Source: Methylomonas methanica MC09 (GTDB lineage: Bacteria; Pseudomonadota; Gammaproteobacteria; Methylococcales; Methylomonadaceae). From it: a stretch of 64,000 nt of DNA. The DNA lies in contig NC_015572.1 in the NCBI RefSeq assembly GCF_000214665.1, positions 4,092,001-4,156,000 of the forward strand. Reading direction: 5' to 3'. A program made the translations under genes and the position numbers. Below the pieces are notes generated by a model that did no database searches, was not told the DNA's origin, and saw only the letters and a list, made by a program, of their open reading frames with translations. Positions within the stretch are counted from its first letter, which is position 1. Each line of letters begins with the position of its first letter. Shown here in pieces: positions 52,226 to 62,148 of this stretch.

Positions 52226-53662
52226 TTATTCGTCGGTTACATGAATTACTTTCAGCGAATTGGTTCCGCCGACCCTGCCGGTTGAATCGCCTTTGGTCAA
52301 GATCAAGGCGTCGCCGGTCTTAACCACACCACGTAATTTCAATTCCGTGATGAGGCTTTGGCTAACGCTGGCAGACTGCATTTTTTCGTGAGAAAACGCA
52401 ATCGGAAACACCCCTTTGTACAAAGTCACCCGTCCCAATGTGCGCTCGTGACTGCTAAACGCAAAAATGGGTATATCGGAATTGATCCGAGACATCCACA
52501 AGGGTGTCGAACCGGATTCCGTTAGCGAAGCAATACCGGCGATTTCGGTATGGTTCGCCATGTACATGGCGGACATCGCAATCGCTTCGTCAATACGCTC
52601 GAAGTTATCGGCCATGCGGTGCATTGACTCGGTCACGCTGGGTTGCTTTTCGATTTCCAGGCAAATGCGCACCATGGCTTGCACGGTTTTCACCGGATGC
52701 TTGCCGGATGCGGTTTCCGCCGACAACATGACAGCGTCGGTGCCGTCGACAATAGCATTCGCTACGTCGAACACTTCCGCCCGGGTCGGAATCGGGTTTT
52801 CTATCATTGATTCCATCATCTGCGTCGCCGTAATCACGGCCCGGTTCAATTCGCGCGAGCGTTGGATCAACAATTTTTGCGCCGCCGGCAGGTTAGCATC
52901 GCCAATTTCCACACCCAGGTCGCCGCGCGCCACCATGATGGCGTCGGAGGCCAGGATGATCTCATCGATGACTTCCATTGCCTCGGCGCGTTCAACCTTG
53001 GCGACAAGACCGGCGTGACAACCTTGCGCTTCCAGCAGGCTGCGCGCTTCGTTCATGTCCGCCGCTGTGCGAGGAAACGAAATAGCCACATAATCCGCGT
53101 CGATAATGGCGATAGTCTTGATATCTTCCTTATCCTTATCGGTCAAGGCCGCGGCAGACAGACCACCACCCAACAGATTGATACCTTTGTTATTGGACAA
53201 ATCGCCGCCCACTACAACGGTAGTGTTGACGCGGGTATTGTTCTCGACATTTACCACGTCGAGAACCACACGGCCGTCATCCAGCAACAAACGGGTGCCC
53301 GGCTTTACTTCACGCGCCAGCGGCTCGTAGCTGATGCCGACCTGAGTATTGTCGCCGTCCAGTTTGCCCAGATTGATATCCAAAGCAAACGCTTGGCCCT
53401 CTTCCAGCCAAACTTTGTTTTCCTTGAAACGCTCGATACGGATTTTCGGCCCTTGCAAATCGGCCAAAATACCGACCCTGCGGCCGGTTTGTTTACTCAA
53501 GGCACGAACACGGTTGGCGCGGTCGATATGATCCTGTGCCGAACCGTGCGAGAAATTTAACCTGACAACGTCAATCCCGGCCTTGAACAACTCCTCGAGT
53601 ACGCCGGGTTTGTCCGTGGCAGGTCCCAGCGTAGCCAGGATTTTGGTTCTTCGTAACAGCAT
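52226..53662 (-). CDS. pyk: Pyruvate kinase
   Basis: 478 residues. Converts phosphoenolpyruvate and ADP to pyruvate and ATP. RRTKILATLGPATDKPGVLE, VRLNFSHGSAQDH, ILADLQGPKIRIERF, the active-site region MVARGDLGVEIG, TQMMESMIENPIPTRAEVFDVANAI and the C-terminal SGSTPLWMSRINSDIPIFAFS are typical. PykA-type layout with B domain near residues 70-170. Directly downstream of gap (9 bases), so they form a lower-glycolysis operon ended by the terminator at 52167-52204. Confidence 0.96.
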   Translation of the reverse strand: MLLRRTKILATLGPATDKPGVLEELFKAGIDVVRLNFSHGSAQDHIDRANRVRALSKQTGRRVGILADLQGPKIRIERFKENKVWLEEGQAFALDINLGKLDGDNTQVGISYEPLAREVKPGTRLLLDDGRVVLDVVNVENNTRVNTTVVVGGDLSNNKGINLLGGGLSAAALTDKDKEDIKTIAIIDADYVAISFPRTAADMNEARSLLEAQGCHAGLVAKVERAEAMEVIDEIILASDAIMVARGDLGVEIGDANLPAAQKLLIQRSRELNRAVITATQMMESMIENPIPTRAEVFDVANAIVDGTDAVMLSAETASGKHPVKTVQAMVRICLEIEKQPSVTESMHRMADNFERIDEAIAMSAMYMANHTEIAGIASLTESGSTPLWMSRINSDIPIFAFSSHERTLGRVTLYKGVFPIAFSHEKMQSASVSQSLITELKLRGVVKTGDALILTKGDSTGRVGGTNSLKVIHVTDE

Positions 53663-53671
53663 GTAAATCCT

Positions 53672-54685
53672 TTATTTGGCGTTGAACAATGCAACCGTGG
53701 TGTCCAACATACGGTTTGAGAAACCCCATTCATTGTCATACCAGGACAACACTTTCACGAAATTACCGCCGGTGACTTTGGTCAGACCCAATTCGTAAAT
53801 GGATGAGTGCGGGTTATGGTTAAAGTCCATGGACACCAAAGGCTCTTCATTTACAGCCAGAATGCCTTTCAGAGAGCCGGCCGCCGCTTCTTTCAGAATG
53901 CTGTCGATCTCTTCTTTTGTGGTGTTACGCGAAGCTTGGAAACACAAGTCGACCACGGAGACGTTGATGGTTGGAACGCGCATGGCGAAACCGTCCAGTT
54001 TGCCTTTCATTTCCGGCAATACCAAACCTACGGCTGCAGCGGCACCGGTTTTGGTTGGAATCATGGATTGCGTGGCGGAACGGGCACGGTGCAAGTCACT
54101 GTGATACACGTCGGTCAATACTTGGTCGTTGGTGTATGAGTGAATGGTAGTCATCAAACCGTGCTCGACACCGATAGTATCCATCAACGGTTTTACCAAG
54201 GGCGCCAAGCAGTTGGTGGTGCAGGAAGCATTGGAAATAACGGTATCGGACGCTTTCAGGGTTTGATGGTTCACGCCGTAAACGATGGTGGCGTCGACAT
54301 CGGCTCCGCCCGGTGCGGAAATAATGACCTTTTTGGCGCCGGCGGCGATATGGGCCGATGCTTTGGCTTTGCTGGCAAAGAAACCGGTACATTCGTGCAC
54401 CACGTCCACACCCAGTTCAGCCCAAGGCAGTTTTGCGGGATCCCGTTCAGCGAACACACGGATTTTGTCGCCGTTGATAACAATATAATCACCGTCAACC
54501 GACACATCGAAAGGAAATTTGCCGTGTACGGTATCGTATTTGGTCAAATGCGCATTGGTTTTGGAATCGCCCAGATCGTTAATCGCAACGACTTGAATTT
54601 CGTTGGTGCGACCTGCTTCGTACAAAGCGCGCATGACATTGCGACCAATGCGGCCATAACCGTTAATTGCAACTTTAATTGCCAT
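53672..54685 (-). CDS. gap: Glyceraldehyde-3-phosphate dehydrogenase, type I
   Basis: 337 residues. NAD-binding [20 protein letters not shown], catalytic Cys in [13 protein letters not shown] (about residue 154), [11 protein letters not shown] with the base His, [21 protein letters not shown] and [12 protein letters not shown]. Residue after the second strand is INDLGDS (Leu-Gly rather than an Asp-Pro pattern), so cofactor preference cannot be read firmly; NAD or dual use is possible. ATG 54685, upstream GGAGAACACTCT-type ribosome site. First gene of the gap-pyk operon. Confidence 0.95.
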   Translation of the reverse strand: MAIKVAINGYGRIGRNVMRALYEAGRTNEIQVVAINDLGDSKTNAHLTKYDTVHGKFPFDVSVDGDYIVINGDKIRVFAERDPAKLPWAELGVDVVHECTGFFASKAKASAHIAAGAKKVIISAPGGADVDATIVYGVNHQTLKASDTVISNASCTTNCLAPLVKPLMDTIGVEHGLMTTIHSYTNDQVLTDVYHSDLHRARSATQSMIPTKTGAAAAVGLVLPEMKGKLDGFAMRVPTINVSVVDLCFQASRNTTKEEIDSILKEAAAGSLKGILAVNEEPLVSMDFNHNPHSSIYELGLTKVTGGNFVKVLSWYDNEWGFSNRMLDTTVALFNAK

Positions 54686-55046
54686 AGAGTGTTCTCCGGA
54701 ATGAGAGTGAAAGACGAGGGGTAAAGTTAATTGACACTACTGGCGCCAAAAATAGCCTTGATTGTAGCAAAATGTGCTGCAAAGCGTCCAGATTGCTGGA
54801 ATTAAAAATCAGATCGCAACAATAATTTGTACGCCTTTTTTCCTGTGCGACTAAATCCATAAAGTTATTAATAGTTGAATTCGTAATTTGGGCTATTCTT
54901 CAACATTAGATTGGCGGACGGTTAACCCCATGAATACGAAAACATTTTGCATGCGGTTATAGGGACAGGCCGACCGACTGGCTTTCAAGGTAAAGCGATA
55001 ACTGTAAATTCATGACTTTGCTCTGCAATCCGATAATCATAAAATA
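54686..55046. other. Divergent intergenic region between gap and a TonB receptor gene
   Basis: About 360 bases that must hold the promoters of both the gap-pyk operon and the receptor gene. The stretch 54840-54900 is AT-rich and promoter-like. No gene, repeat or riboswitch was recognised. Confidence 0.45.
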
Positions 55047-57101
55047 ATGCATAACCATAATACCGATCCAAAGCGCGCGGCAAATACACTAAGCCAGTGT
55101 TTGTTAGGCGCGCTACTTGTCTTAACCTTGGCGGAAGAAGCTACGTCGGACGACGCTGCGCCGAACATTGCAGACATTTCCATCAATGAGCTGATGCAGA
55201 TGGAAGTATCTTCCGCATCCAGAAAATCGGAATCCTTATCCGACACCACCGCGGCCGCCTTCATTATCAGCCAGGACGATATCCGCCGCTCGGGAGCTAC
55301 CAGCATTCCCGAAGCCTTGAGGCTGGCACCCGGCATTGAAGTAGCCCAAATCAACGCCAATAGCTGGGCCATCACCTCGCGCGGCTTTAACGGCCGGTAT
55401 GCCAATAAATTATTGGTGCTGATGGACGGCCGCAGCGTCTATACCCCGCTGTTCTCCGGCGTGTTCTGGAATTTACAGGACACTTTGATGGAGGATATCG
55501 AGCGCATCGAAGTCATCCGAGGACCCGGCGCGGTGATGTGGGGCGCCAATGCCGTAAACGGCGTCATCAACATCATCACCAAAAAAGCCAAGGATACCCA
55601 AGGCGACTTGTTCGTCGCCGGCGGCGGCAATCAGGAACAAGGCTTCGCCGGGTATCGGCATGGTGGGCAGATAGGCAACGACGGCAATTACCGGGTTTAC
55701 GCCAAAACCTTCGAGCGGGCGGCTTTCGTCAATCCCAACGGCCAAAGACAGCACGATGATTGGCGTTCGGTACAAGGCGGGTTTCGGATCGACGACCGAA
55801 TTTCCAGCCAGCACCGCTTTACCGTGCAAGGCGACGTTTACCGGAAAAAAGTCGGTAATACCGTGCCACCGGTAACCGTCTCGGGACCTTTCAGCAGCGC
55901 TTTTAATGTAGACGACCTTGCCGATGGCGCTAACTTGATATCGCGCTGGGAGGGCAGCCTGAGCGACGGCTCGGAGTTTGTGTTGCAGGGCTATTACGAC
56001 CGGGTCGATTTTACCGCCCCGGCCCTGTCGGACAGCCAGGACATGTTCGACATCGATTTTCAACACCGCCTGCATCCCGATCCCAGCCACGATTTGATGT
56101 GGGGCATCAATTACCGCTTCATCCACAGCAGCACCGTCAATAGTTCCGCCATCGCCTTTACACCCAACAGTTTGGGCTATCACCAGGGCGGCGCCTTTGT
56201 GCAAGACGATATCACCCTTATCGATCATACCTTGCGGTTAACCTTGGGCAGCAAGATTGAGGAGAGCCATTTCGGCCATACCCAGGTACAGCCCAATGCA
56301 CGATTACTATGGACACCGAACGGCACGCATTCGGTGTGGGCCTCGGTGTCTAGGGCATCACGGATTCCTTCACGCGGCGAAGCTCAATCCAGTATTGCGG
56401 TGGGAACCGCCAGCGCCTCGATTCCGCCCATCCCTTTTTCAATTCCCGTTCAAGTCATGGCCTTACCTAACCCGAACCTGAAAGCGGAAAAAGTCTTCAG
56501 CGCGGAAATCGGTTACCGCACGCAATGGAACGAGCGATTCTCCACCGACATCACCGCGTTCAGCAACCATTATACCGATCTGATTGTGCTCAGCCGAGGC
56601 AATGCCAGCTTACAGACCACCCCCGCGTTACTGGTTAATCAACCCATGATGTGGACCAACCTCACCCGAGAGATTACCACCCGGGGCGTCGAGGTATCCG
56701 CAGACTGGAACCCACTGGACTGGATGCGTTTTACCGGCAACTACAGCTATTTAAAAATCGAAAAACCCTACGACCCCAATAACCCGGACATAGCCGGACT
56801 AAGCCCTAGACAACGGGGCATGCTGCGCTGGCAGATCGACATGACCCCACAAACCCATCTGGATGTCACCCTGCGCCACGTCGGGCGATTGCATGCCGTA
56901 AACCAAAACGTACCGGCCTACACCACCTTCGATGCCCGTTTCGCCTACGAACCGATTGCCGGCATGGAATGGTCGGTCGTCGCACAAAACATCTTCGCGC
57001 CGCAACATCTGGAATTCAGAGATACCGCCGCCGTTTCCCTGACCGATATCACAACTGAAGTGCCCCGTTCCATTTACGGCAAATTCAGTTGGAGTTTTTA
57101 A
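55047..57101 (+). CDS. TonB-dependent outer-membrane receptor
   Basis: 684 residues. Signal peptide (LSQCLLGALLVLTLAEEATS), an N-terminal segment ISINELMQMEVSSASRKSES resembling a TonB-box region, plug domain (AAAFIISQDDIRRSGATSIPEALRLAPGIEVAQI, IERIEVIRGPGAVMWGANAVNGVINIITKKA) and a 22-strand-type barrel ending in PRSIYGKFSWSF with the terminal Phe. Typical of the receptor group that lies beside YfiR/hybrid-kinase signalling genes. The ligand is unknown. It heads a plus-strand series with the lipocalin-like gene 30 bases later. Confidence 0.9.
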   Translation: MHNHNTDPKRAANTLSQCLLGALLVLTLAEEATSDDAAPNIADISINELMQMEVSSASRKSESLSDTTAAAFIISQDDIRRSGATSIPEALRLAPGIEVAQINANSWAITSRGFNGRYANKLLVLMDGRSVYTPLFSGVFWNLQDTLMEDIERIEVIRGPGAVMWGANAVNGVINIITKKAKDTQGDLFVAGGGNQEQGFAGYRHGGQIGNDGNYRVYAKTFERAAFVNPNGQRQHDDWRSVQGGFRIDDRISSQHRFTVQGDVYRKKVGNTVPPVTVSGPFSSAFNVDDLADGANLISRWEGSLSDGSEFVLQGYYDRVDFTAPALSDSQDMFDIDFQHRLHPDPSHDLMWGINYRFIHSSTVNSSAIAFTPNSLGYHQGGAFVQDDITLIDHTLRLTLGSKIEESHFGHTQVQPNARLLWTPNGTHSVWASVSRASRIPSRGEAQSSIAVGTASASIPPIPFSIPVQVMALPNPNLKAEKVFSAEIGYRTQWNERFSTDITAFSNHYTDLIVLSRGNASLQTTPALLVNQPMMWTNLTREITTRGVEVSADWNPLDWMRFTGNYSYLKIEKPYDPNNPDIAGLSPRQRGMLRWQIDMTPQTHLDVTLRHVGRLHAVNQNVPAYTTFDARFAYEPIAGMEWSVVAQNIFAPQHLEFRDTAAVSLTDITTEVPRSIYGKFSWSF

Positions 57102-57131
57102 GATTTTTTAACCCCCTAGAGAGTACCTACG

Positions 57132-58223
57132 ATGAGCAAACTCTGGAAGAAACTGCCCTGGATCATTGCCGGGCTTATCCTGTTGATTAGCCTGCTGGAT
57201 CCGCCGTTGCTACCCTGGTTGCTGCTGGCGGCAACCATAGGCGCCTGCCTGTTTATGCCGAAACGTGGCTTGATCGGACCGGTTGAACTGCCCGCCGATG
57301 ATGCATTTTTACCGAGCGAGCAAGTTCAATGGTGGTATTGGACCGGGCACTTGCAAAGCGAAGATGGCCGCCGTTTCGGTTTCGAGGTGGTATTTTTCAC
57401 CTTCGACAGCTTTCTGATCATGCGCGATCAGTTGGTACAAGCCGCCATTACCGATGTAGACGGTAAGCGCTTCGAATTCAGAGAATTTGTCAAATTTCAC
57501 TTGCCGCAACGCGGAAAAAACGGCTTCGATCTAAACTCGGGTAAAGGTAATAGCGTCACCGCAGTCGGTGGAGACGGCCATGACCGCTTGCATGCAGCCG
57601 TAGGCCAATACGTGTTGGATATCGAGCTGCATGCCACAAAACCGCCGGCCTTGCACTACGGCGGCGACGCCCATCCCTACCGTTTCGGCGGTTACACTTA
57701 CTATTACTCGCGGCCGAAGATGGAGACCAGCGGCACCCTGACGATAGCCGGCGAAACGCTCAAAGTGAGCGGCACCAGCTGGTTCGATCGTCAATACGGC
57801 GAGTTGTACCAAGCGATTCAGCAAGGCTGGCAATGGTTTGCCATTGAATTAGACGACAATCGGCAAATCATGCTGTTCGACTTTAAAGGCAGCGATTCCG
57901 ATGTGGAAAAATCCGGCTCGATCACGGACGCGGAAGGCCGTACCGTCACCCTGAACGCCGACGAATTTCAGGTTACCGTACTGGAGCAATGGACCAGTCC
58001 TGATACCGGTTGCAGCTACCCCTCCGGCTGGGAAATAAAAATTCGCAACGAGACCTTCACTGTGCAACCCTTGCTGAAAGATCAGGAATTGCACGCAGAA
58101 CACGGCTTCTGGATAGGGCCGGTTTATTGGGAAGGTGCCTGCAGCGTTGCGGGTTCCGTCGGCGGTCAAGCCTATGTGGAGCTCAACGGATATTGCCGTT
58201 GCCCACCTCGGATCAGCTTATAG
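57132..58223 (+). CDS. CrtC/AttH-like lipocalin-type protein
   Basis: 363 residues. N-terminal hydrophobic part (WIIAGLILLISLL and LLPWLLLAATIGACLFM) and then a lipocalin-like double domain: EQVQWWYWTGHLQSEDGRRFGFEVVFF, GTSWFDRQYGELYQ, GWQWFAIELDDNRQIMLFDF and GFWIGPVYWEGACSV. This is the pattern of carotenoid 1,2-hydratase (CrtC)/AttH-type proteins. WYWTGHL and SWFDRQYG are the conserved blocks. Not necessarily a hydratase; AttH-type members have no defined reaction. It follows the TonB receptor by 30 bases with GAGAG before the ATG, so co-expression is likely. Confidence 0.8.
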   Translation: MSKLWKKLPWIIAGLILLISLLDPPLLPWLLLAATIGACLFMPKRGLIGPVELPADDAFLPSEQVQWWYWTGHLQSEDGRRFGFEVVFFTFDSFLIMRDQLVQAAITDVDGKRFEFREFVKFHLPQRGKNGFDLNSGKGNSVTAVGGDGHDRLHAAVGQYVLDIELHATKPPALHYGGDAHPYRFGGYTYYYSRPKMETSGTLTIAGETLKVSGTSWFDRQYGELYQAIQQGWQWFAIELDDNRQIMLFDFKGSDSDVEKSGSITDAEGRTVTLNADEFQVTVLEQWTSPDTGCSYPSGWEIKIRNETFTVQPLLKDQELHAEHGFWIGPVYWEGACSVAGSVGGQAYVELNGYCRCPPRISL

Positions 58224-58296
58224 TCGGTCGCCTTCTTAAATATGCCGCCAGCCCTGCAGCGCATGGCGGCAGTATTGCAGACGTTATAGTTTAAGT

Positions 58297-58334
58297 AAAT
58301 GTCGCACGGCTCTTGAGCCGTGCGACATTTTCCC
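58297..58334 (+). terminator. Rho-independent terminator after the CrtC/AttH-like gene
   Basis: AAATGTCGCACGGCTC (58297-58312) and GAGCCGTGCGACATTT (58315-58330), 16 pairs with a 2-base spacer, then TCCC. An imperfect GCCGCC/GGCGGC hairpin lies just upstream near 58242-58271. It separates the receptor unit from the YfiR-kinase unit. Confidence 0.85.
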
Positions 58335-58472
58335 GCAAGTTCAGCGATAACGATCTTGTAACGTCGAATTTAATAAACAACCGCGTCAAACATCCGTATT
58401 ATACGAGAGGTTTAGGCACGCATTTTATAGCGCAATTGCATACCACGTGATCTTTAGCCAACCCGAAAACGC

Positions 58473-59114
58473 ATGATGCATTCCAATAGCCGGAAAGGAT
58501 TTCAAACTAGCTTGGGCAAGATTCTGCTGAGTGTCCGCGTGCGCCTTGCAAAAATATTGGCCTCAATAGCCACTGAAATAGGCCGTTGGCCGGCCAAAGC
58601 CATGCTGAGCTGTTTATTGCTGGGCGTCTGGCAAGTGCACGCTGCGGACAACCTTTCCGAAGCGCAAATCAAGGCGGCATATTTACTCAATTTCGCCAAA
58701 TTCGTGGAATGGCCTGCCGAGGCGTTGCCGCCCCACTCTGAAATGGTGCTATGCATAGCGGGCAATAACGTGCTGAACGGAACGCTGGAAGCCCTGGATG
58801 GACATAACGTCGGCGAGCATCCATTACACGTCGTGCAAAAAAATTATACCGATCTGTCCGTTACAGGCTGCCACCTGCTTTACATCGGCAGCTCGGAACA
58901 AGCCCACTTCCTGGTTATACTCTCCGCTTTGGGAAACGCACCGACGCTAACGCTATCCGACATTGACGATTTTGCGGAAAAAGGCGGCGGTATCGGCCTG
59001 CTATTCCGTGATAACAAGGTGGTGTTCGAAGTCAATCTGGAATCGATCCGCAAGGCAGGTCTGCATCTGCCGGGTCAGTTATTGAATATCGCAAGCTATG
59101 TTTATGGGAGATAG
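58473..59114 (+). CDS. YfiR family periplasmic regulator (DUF4154)
   Basis: 213 residues with an N-terminal hydrophobic signal after a basic stretch (RWPAKAMLSCLLLGVWQVHA, about residues 43-62), then the YfiR domain: SEAQIKAAYLLNFAKFVEWP, MVLCIAGNNVLNGTLEAL, GCHLLYIGSSEQAHF, PTLTLSDIDDFAEKGGGIGLLF and FEVNLESIRKAGLHLPGQLL. In P. aeruginosa YfiR represses the diguanylate cyclase YfiN. Here the adjacent membrane sensor is a CHASE8 hybrid kinase whose gene overlaps by 17 bases, so it is the likely partner. The start could be a downstream Met closer to the signal (residue 44). Confidence 0.88.
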   Translation: MMHSNSRKGFQTSLGKILLSVRVRLAKILASIATEIGRWPAKAMLSCLLLGVWQVHAADNLSEAQIKAAYLLNFAKFVEWPAEALPPHSEMVLCIAGNNVLNGTLEALDGHNVGEHPLHVVQKNYTDLSVTGCHLLYIGSSEQAHFLVILSALGNAPTLTLSDIDDFAEKGGGIGLLFRDNKVVFEVNLESIRKAGLHLPGQLLNIASYVYGR

Positions 59115-62100
59115 TTCATTGCGCCCGTTATCCGGTTTCCCTAATTGGTCGCTACGCCGAAAACTGGTTTCCATCATCATGCTCAGCTGCGCGGCCTGCC
59201 TACTCGTCAGCCTATCGGTGATGGTAGCGAGTTCCGCTTTCAAGCACTACCGCAATGCGCTACACGAGCTGTCCACCCTGGCCGATGTCTTGGCTGAAAA
59301 TGGCCAGGCCGCTCTGGCTTTTGCCGATCAGGCCGAAGCCAGACGGCTTTTGGAATCGCTAAAGAAACATCCCGAAATCGTCGCCAGCTGGATGGTCACG
59401 CCCGACGGCACGACGCTATCCTCCTGGAGCCGAGGCGGCCTGCCCCGTGTCATGCCGAACGACTTTCAACAGCCGGTTCGCGAACTACGCACGGATTTTT
59501 GGAGCCGGCGCGCCGAATTGTTCACACCGGTAATAAAAAATACCGAACTGATCGGTTACGTGTTGCTGCAAGCGGATTTCACCGAACAGTGGAACGACCA
59601 ACTGACCGATCTGGGTAAAGGTTTGAGCGCCGCCGGTTTGGCGTTGATCCTGGTTTATCTGCTGGCAAACCGTCTGCAACGCCTGATCTCCCGTCCGATA
59701 GAGGAATTGGCGGAAGCCGCCCGCAGTATTGGCGACCAGAAAAACTACGGATTACGCGTAGAACCGCGCGGCCGCGACGAAATCGGCGATTTGGTGCGTG
59801 CTTTCAACGCCATGCTGGAGGAAATCCAACTCCGCGACAAAAACCTGACCGAACACCGCGACCGCCTGGAACTGGAAGTCGCGCAACGCACGGCGGAATA
59901 CCTGCAAGCCAAGGACGAAGCGGAAGCCGCCTCACGCGCCAAAGGCTTGTTTCTGGCTAACATGAGCCATGAAATCCGCACGCCGATGAATGCCATCGTA
60001 GGTCTGTCCGATCTGGCTCTCAATAACAACCCGCCTCCTAAACTGCTGGATTATTTGCAAAAAATCCATACCTCCTCGTTAGCCTTAATGGCGATTACCA
60101 ACGATATACTGGATTACTCGAAAGTCGAAGCCGGGCGGCTGGAGCTGATCAGCGAAGCTTTCAGTCTTGAAGAAATGCTGGAAAACGTCTTGAACCTGTT
60201 CATCGTGCGCGCCGAAGAGAAAGGTCTGGAAATAGTATTGGAACTCGACCACACCCTGCCGCCGCGTCTAATCGGCGACGCACTGCGTCTGGGACAAGTG
60301 CTGAATAACCTGGTCGGCAATGCCGTTAAATTCACCGAAGCCGGCGAAATCCATATCAAGGTCGAACAGCTCGCCTCCGTGCACGGTTACGCGACATTAA
60401 AGTTTTCGGTGCGAGACAGCGGCATCGGCATGACCCACGAGCAAATAAACCATCTATTTCAAGCATTTACCCAAGCAGACGGTTCCATCACCCGCCGTTT
60501 CGGCGGCACCGGTCTCGGTTTGGCCATTAGCAAGAACCTGATCGAAATGATGGGCGGGGAACTGACCGTACAAAGCCGGATCGATATCGGCAGCGTATTT
60601 GAATTTACGCTGATTTTGCCTCTGCCGGAGGAGCCAAACCCCAATCAAGCATCCGGCCATCTGCACAGCATGCGTGTTTTGATCGTTGACGATCTGGACA
60701 TTTCCCGACAAATACTGCGGGACATTATGCAGGCCTGGGGATTTCAAGTCGTGGAAGCCTCAACCGGCGAGGAAGCTCTGGCGCAATTAAAAGCGGCCAA
60801 TGACGCCGGGCAAGACTTCGAACTGGTATTGTTGGACTGGAAAATGCCCGGCTTGGACGGTGTCGAAGTCACTCGAACCATCAGGGATATGGTACGTAAG
60901 GCGGAAATACGCCATGCGCCCGTGATTATCATGGTCACCGCGTTCAGCCGCGAAAAATTATTGAGTGCCGCCGGCGATACTAAACCGGATGACATACTGG
61001 TCAAACCGGTAATGCCGTCGGTTTTGTTGAACACCTTGACGCGCCTGCAAGGCGGCGAAACGTTTCTTATAGCGGAAGATAATCGGCCGCCGCTGGCGGC
61101 CATGGCCGCCGACATCCGAGGTGCGCACATACTGCTGGTGGAAGACAATGAGATCAATCAACTGGTGGCCCGCGAATACCTTGAGAGCACTGGCCTGATC
61201 GTTACCGTGGCCAATAACGGCCGGGAAGGCGTGGAAGCCATCCGCCAATCAAAATTCGACGCCGTATTGATGGATCTGCAAATGCCCGAACTGGACGGCA
61301 TAGAAGCAACCCGCATCGTGCGCCGGGACAAGCGCTTTGCCGATTTACCCATCATCGCCATGACCGCCGCGGTACAAGACAAGGAACGTACCGATTGCTA
61401 TTCCGCCGGCATGACGGATCATCTCGGCAAACCCGTGCTGCCGCAGACCTTGATAGAGGTACTGATTCGCTGCATCAAACCCCACGCCCTCTCGCGGCCG
61501 GTCAAGCGCTCCACCCCGACTCTCATATCGAACGCCATTACGGCTCTCGACCTCCCGGGCTTCGACCTGGAATATATCGGCAAGACGATAGGCCAGGATC
61601 GCGCTAAACTTAAACGCTTATTGGACTGCTTTTGCGAAAAATTCGCCGGTTCGGCAGACCGCATCCGGCAACTTATCCAGACTAACAACCGCGATGAAGC
61701 GGCCAAATCGTTGCACGACCTCAAAGGCGCAGCCAGTGTTATCGGTGCGGCGGATTTAAGCCAAGCGGCCGCTCAACTTGAAGATGCACTTAGAAACGAC
61801 ATGATCGCCGACATTGACACCGAGGTTCTGGCTCGCAACCTACAGGCCCTGCTGCAAACCGTCTCCAGCCTGGATGCGCCGGATCATACGGCCGAATCGG
61901 ACGATGAAGCCGATTGGTCCGCCGCCGGCATCCTTGTTAAACAGCTGCGAATTTTGCTGGATGGCAGCGACTTCGTACCTCAGGAACTGATAGTATTACT
62001 AAAAGAGGCTCTACCCGGACAAGACTGTCAACAGCAGTTGCTCAAGTTTGAAAAACAGATCAATACTATCGATTATCGACAAGCGGAAAAAACCTTAACA

Positions 62101-62148
62101 CACTTGGAAGCCATCATAACGCATCATTTACAGAAAGGATCGGCATGA
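59098..62148 (+). CDS. CHASE8 hybrid histidine kinase with two receivers and an Hpt domain
   Basis: 1016 residues. Membrane span (LVSIIMLSCAACLLVSLSVMV), periplasmic CHASE8-like sensor to about residue 160, second span (LGKGLSAAGLALILVYLLANRL), HAMP, HisKA with phospho-His291 (FLANMSHEIRTPMNAIVGLS), HATPase (DALRLGQVLNNLVGNAVKFTEAG, FGGTGLGLAISKNLIEMMGG), receiver 1 with Asp580 (LLDWKMPGLDG), receiver 2 with Asp726 (LMDLQMPELDG) and a C-terminal Hpt with His873 (SLHDLKGAASVIG). A multistep relay is complete on one chain. It overlaps the yfiR and the diguanylate cyclase genes on both sides. Confidence 0.92.
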   Translation: MFMGDSSLRPLSGFPNWSLRRKLVSIIMLSCAACLLVSLSVMVASSAFKHYRNALHELSTLADVLAENGQAALAFADQAEARRLLESLKKHPEIVASWMVTPDGTTLSSWSRGGLPRVMPNDFQQPVRELRTDFWSRRAELFTPVIKNTELIGYVLLQADFTEQWNDQLTDLGKGLSAAGLALILVYLLANRLQRLISRPIEELAEAARSIGDQKNYGLRVEPRGRDEIGDLVRAFNAMLEEIQLRDKNLTEHRDRLELEVAQRTAEYLQAKDEAEAASRAKGLFLANMSHEIRTPMNAIVGLSDLALNNNPPPKLLDYLQKIHTSSLALMAITNDILDYSKVEAGRLELISEAFSLEEMLENVLNLFIVRAEEKGLEIVLELDHTLPPRLIGDALRLGQVLNNLVGNAVKFTEAGEIHIKVEQLASVHGYATLKFSVRDSGIGMTHEQINHLFQAFTQADGSITRRFGGTGLGLAISKNLIEMMGGELTVQSRIDIGSVFEFTLILPLPEEPNPNQASGHLHSMRVLIVDDLDISRQILRDIMQAWGFQVVEASTGEEALAQLKAANDAGQDFELVLLDWKMPGLDGVEVTRTIRDMVRKAEIRHAPVIIMVTAFSREKLLSAAGDTKPDDILVKPVMPSVLLNTLTRLQGGETFLIAEDNRPPLAAMAADIRGAHILLVEDNEINQLVAREYLESTGLIVTVANNGREGVEAIRQSKFDAVLMDLQMPELDGIEATRIVRRDKRFADLPIIAMTAAVQDKERTDCYSAGMTDHLGKPVLPQTLIEVLIRCIKPHALSRPVKRSTPTLISNAITALDLPGFDLEYIGKTIGQDRAKLKRLLDCFCEKFAGSADRIRQLIQTNNRDEAAKSLHDLKGAASVIGAADLSQAAAQLEDALRNDMIADIDTEVLARNLQALLQTVSSLDAPDHTAESDDEADWSAAGILVKQLRILLDGSDFVPQELIVLLKEALPGQDCQQQLLKFEKQINTIDYRQAEKTLTHLEAIITHHLQKGSA

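Noticed and set aside
55473..56228. 251-codon antisense frame in the TonB receptor gene
   Set aside because: Shadow of the receptor coding sequence, no start signal or family.
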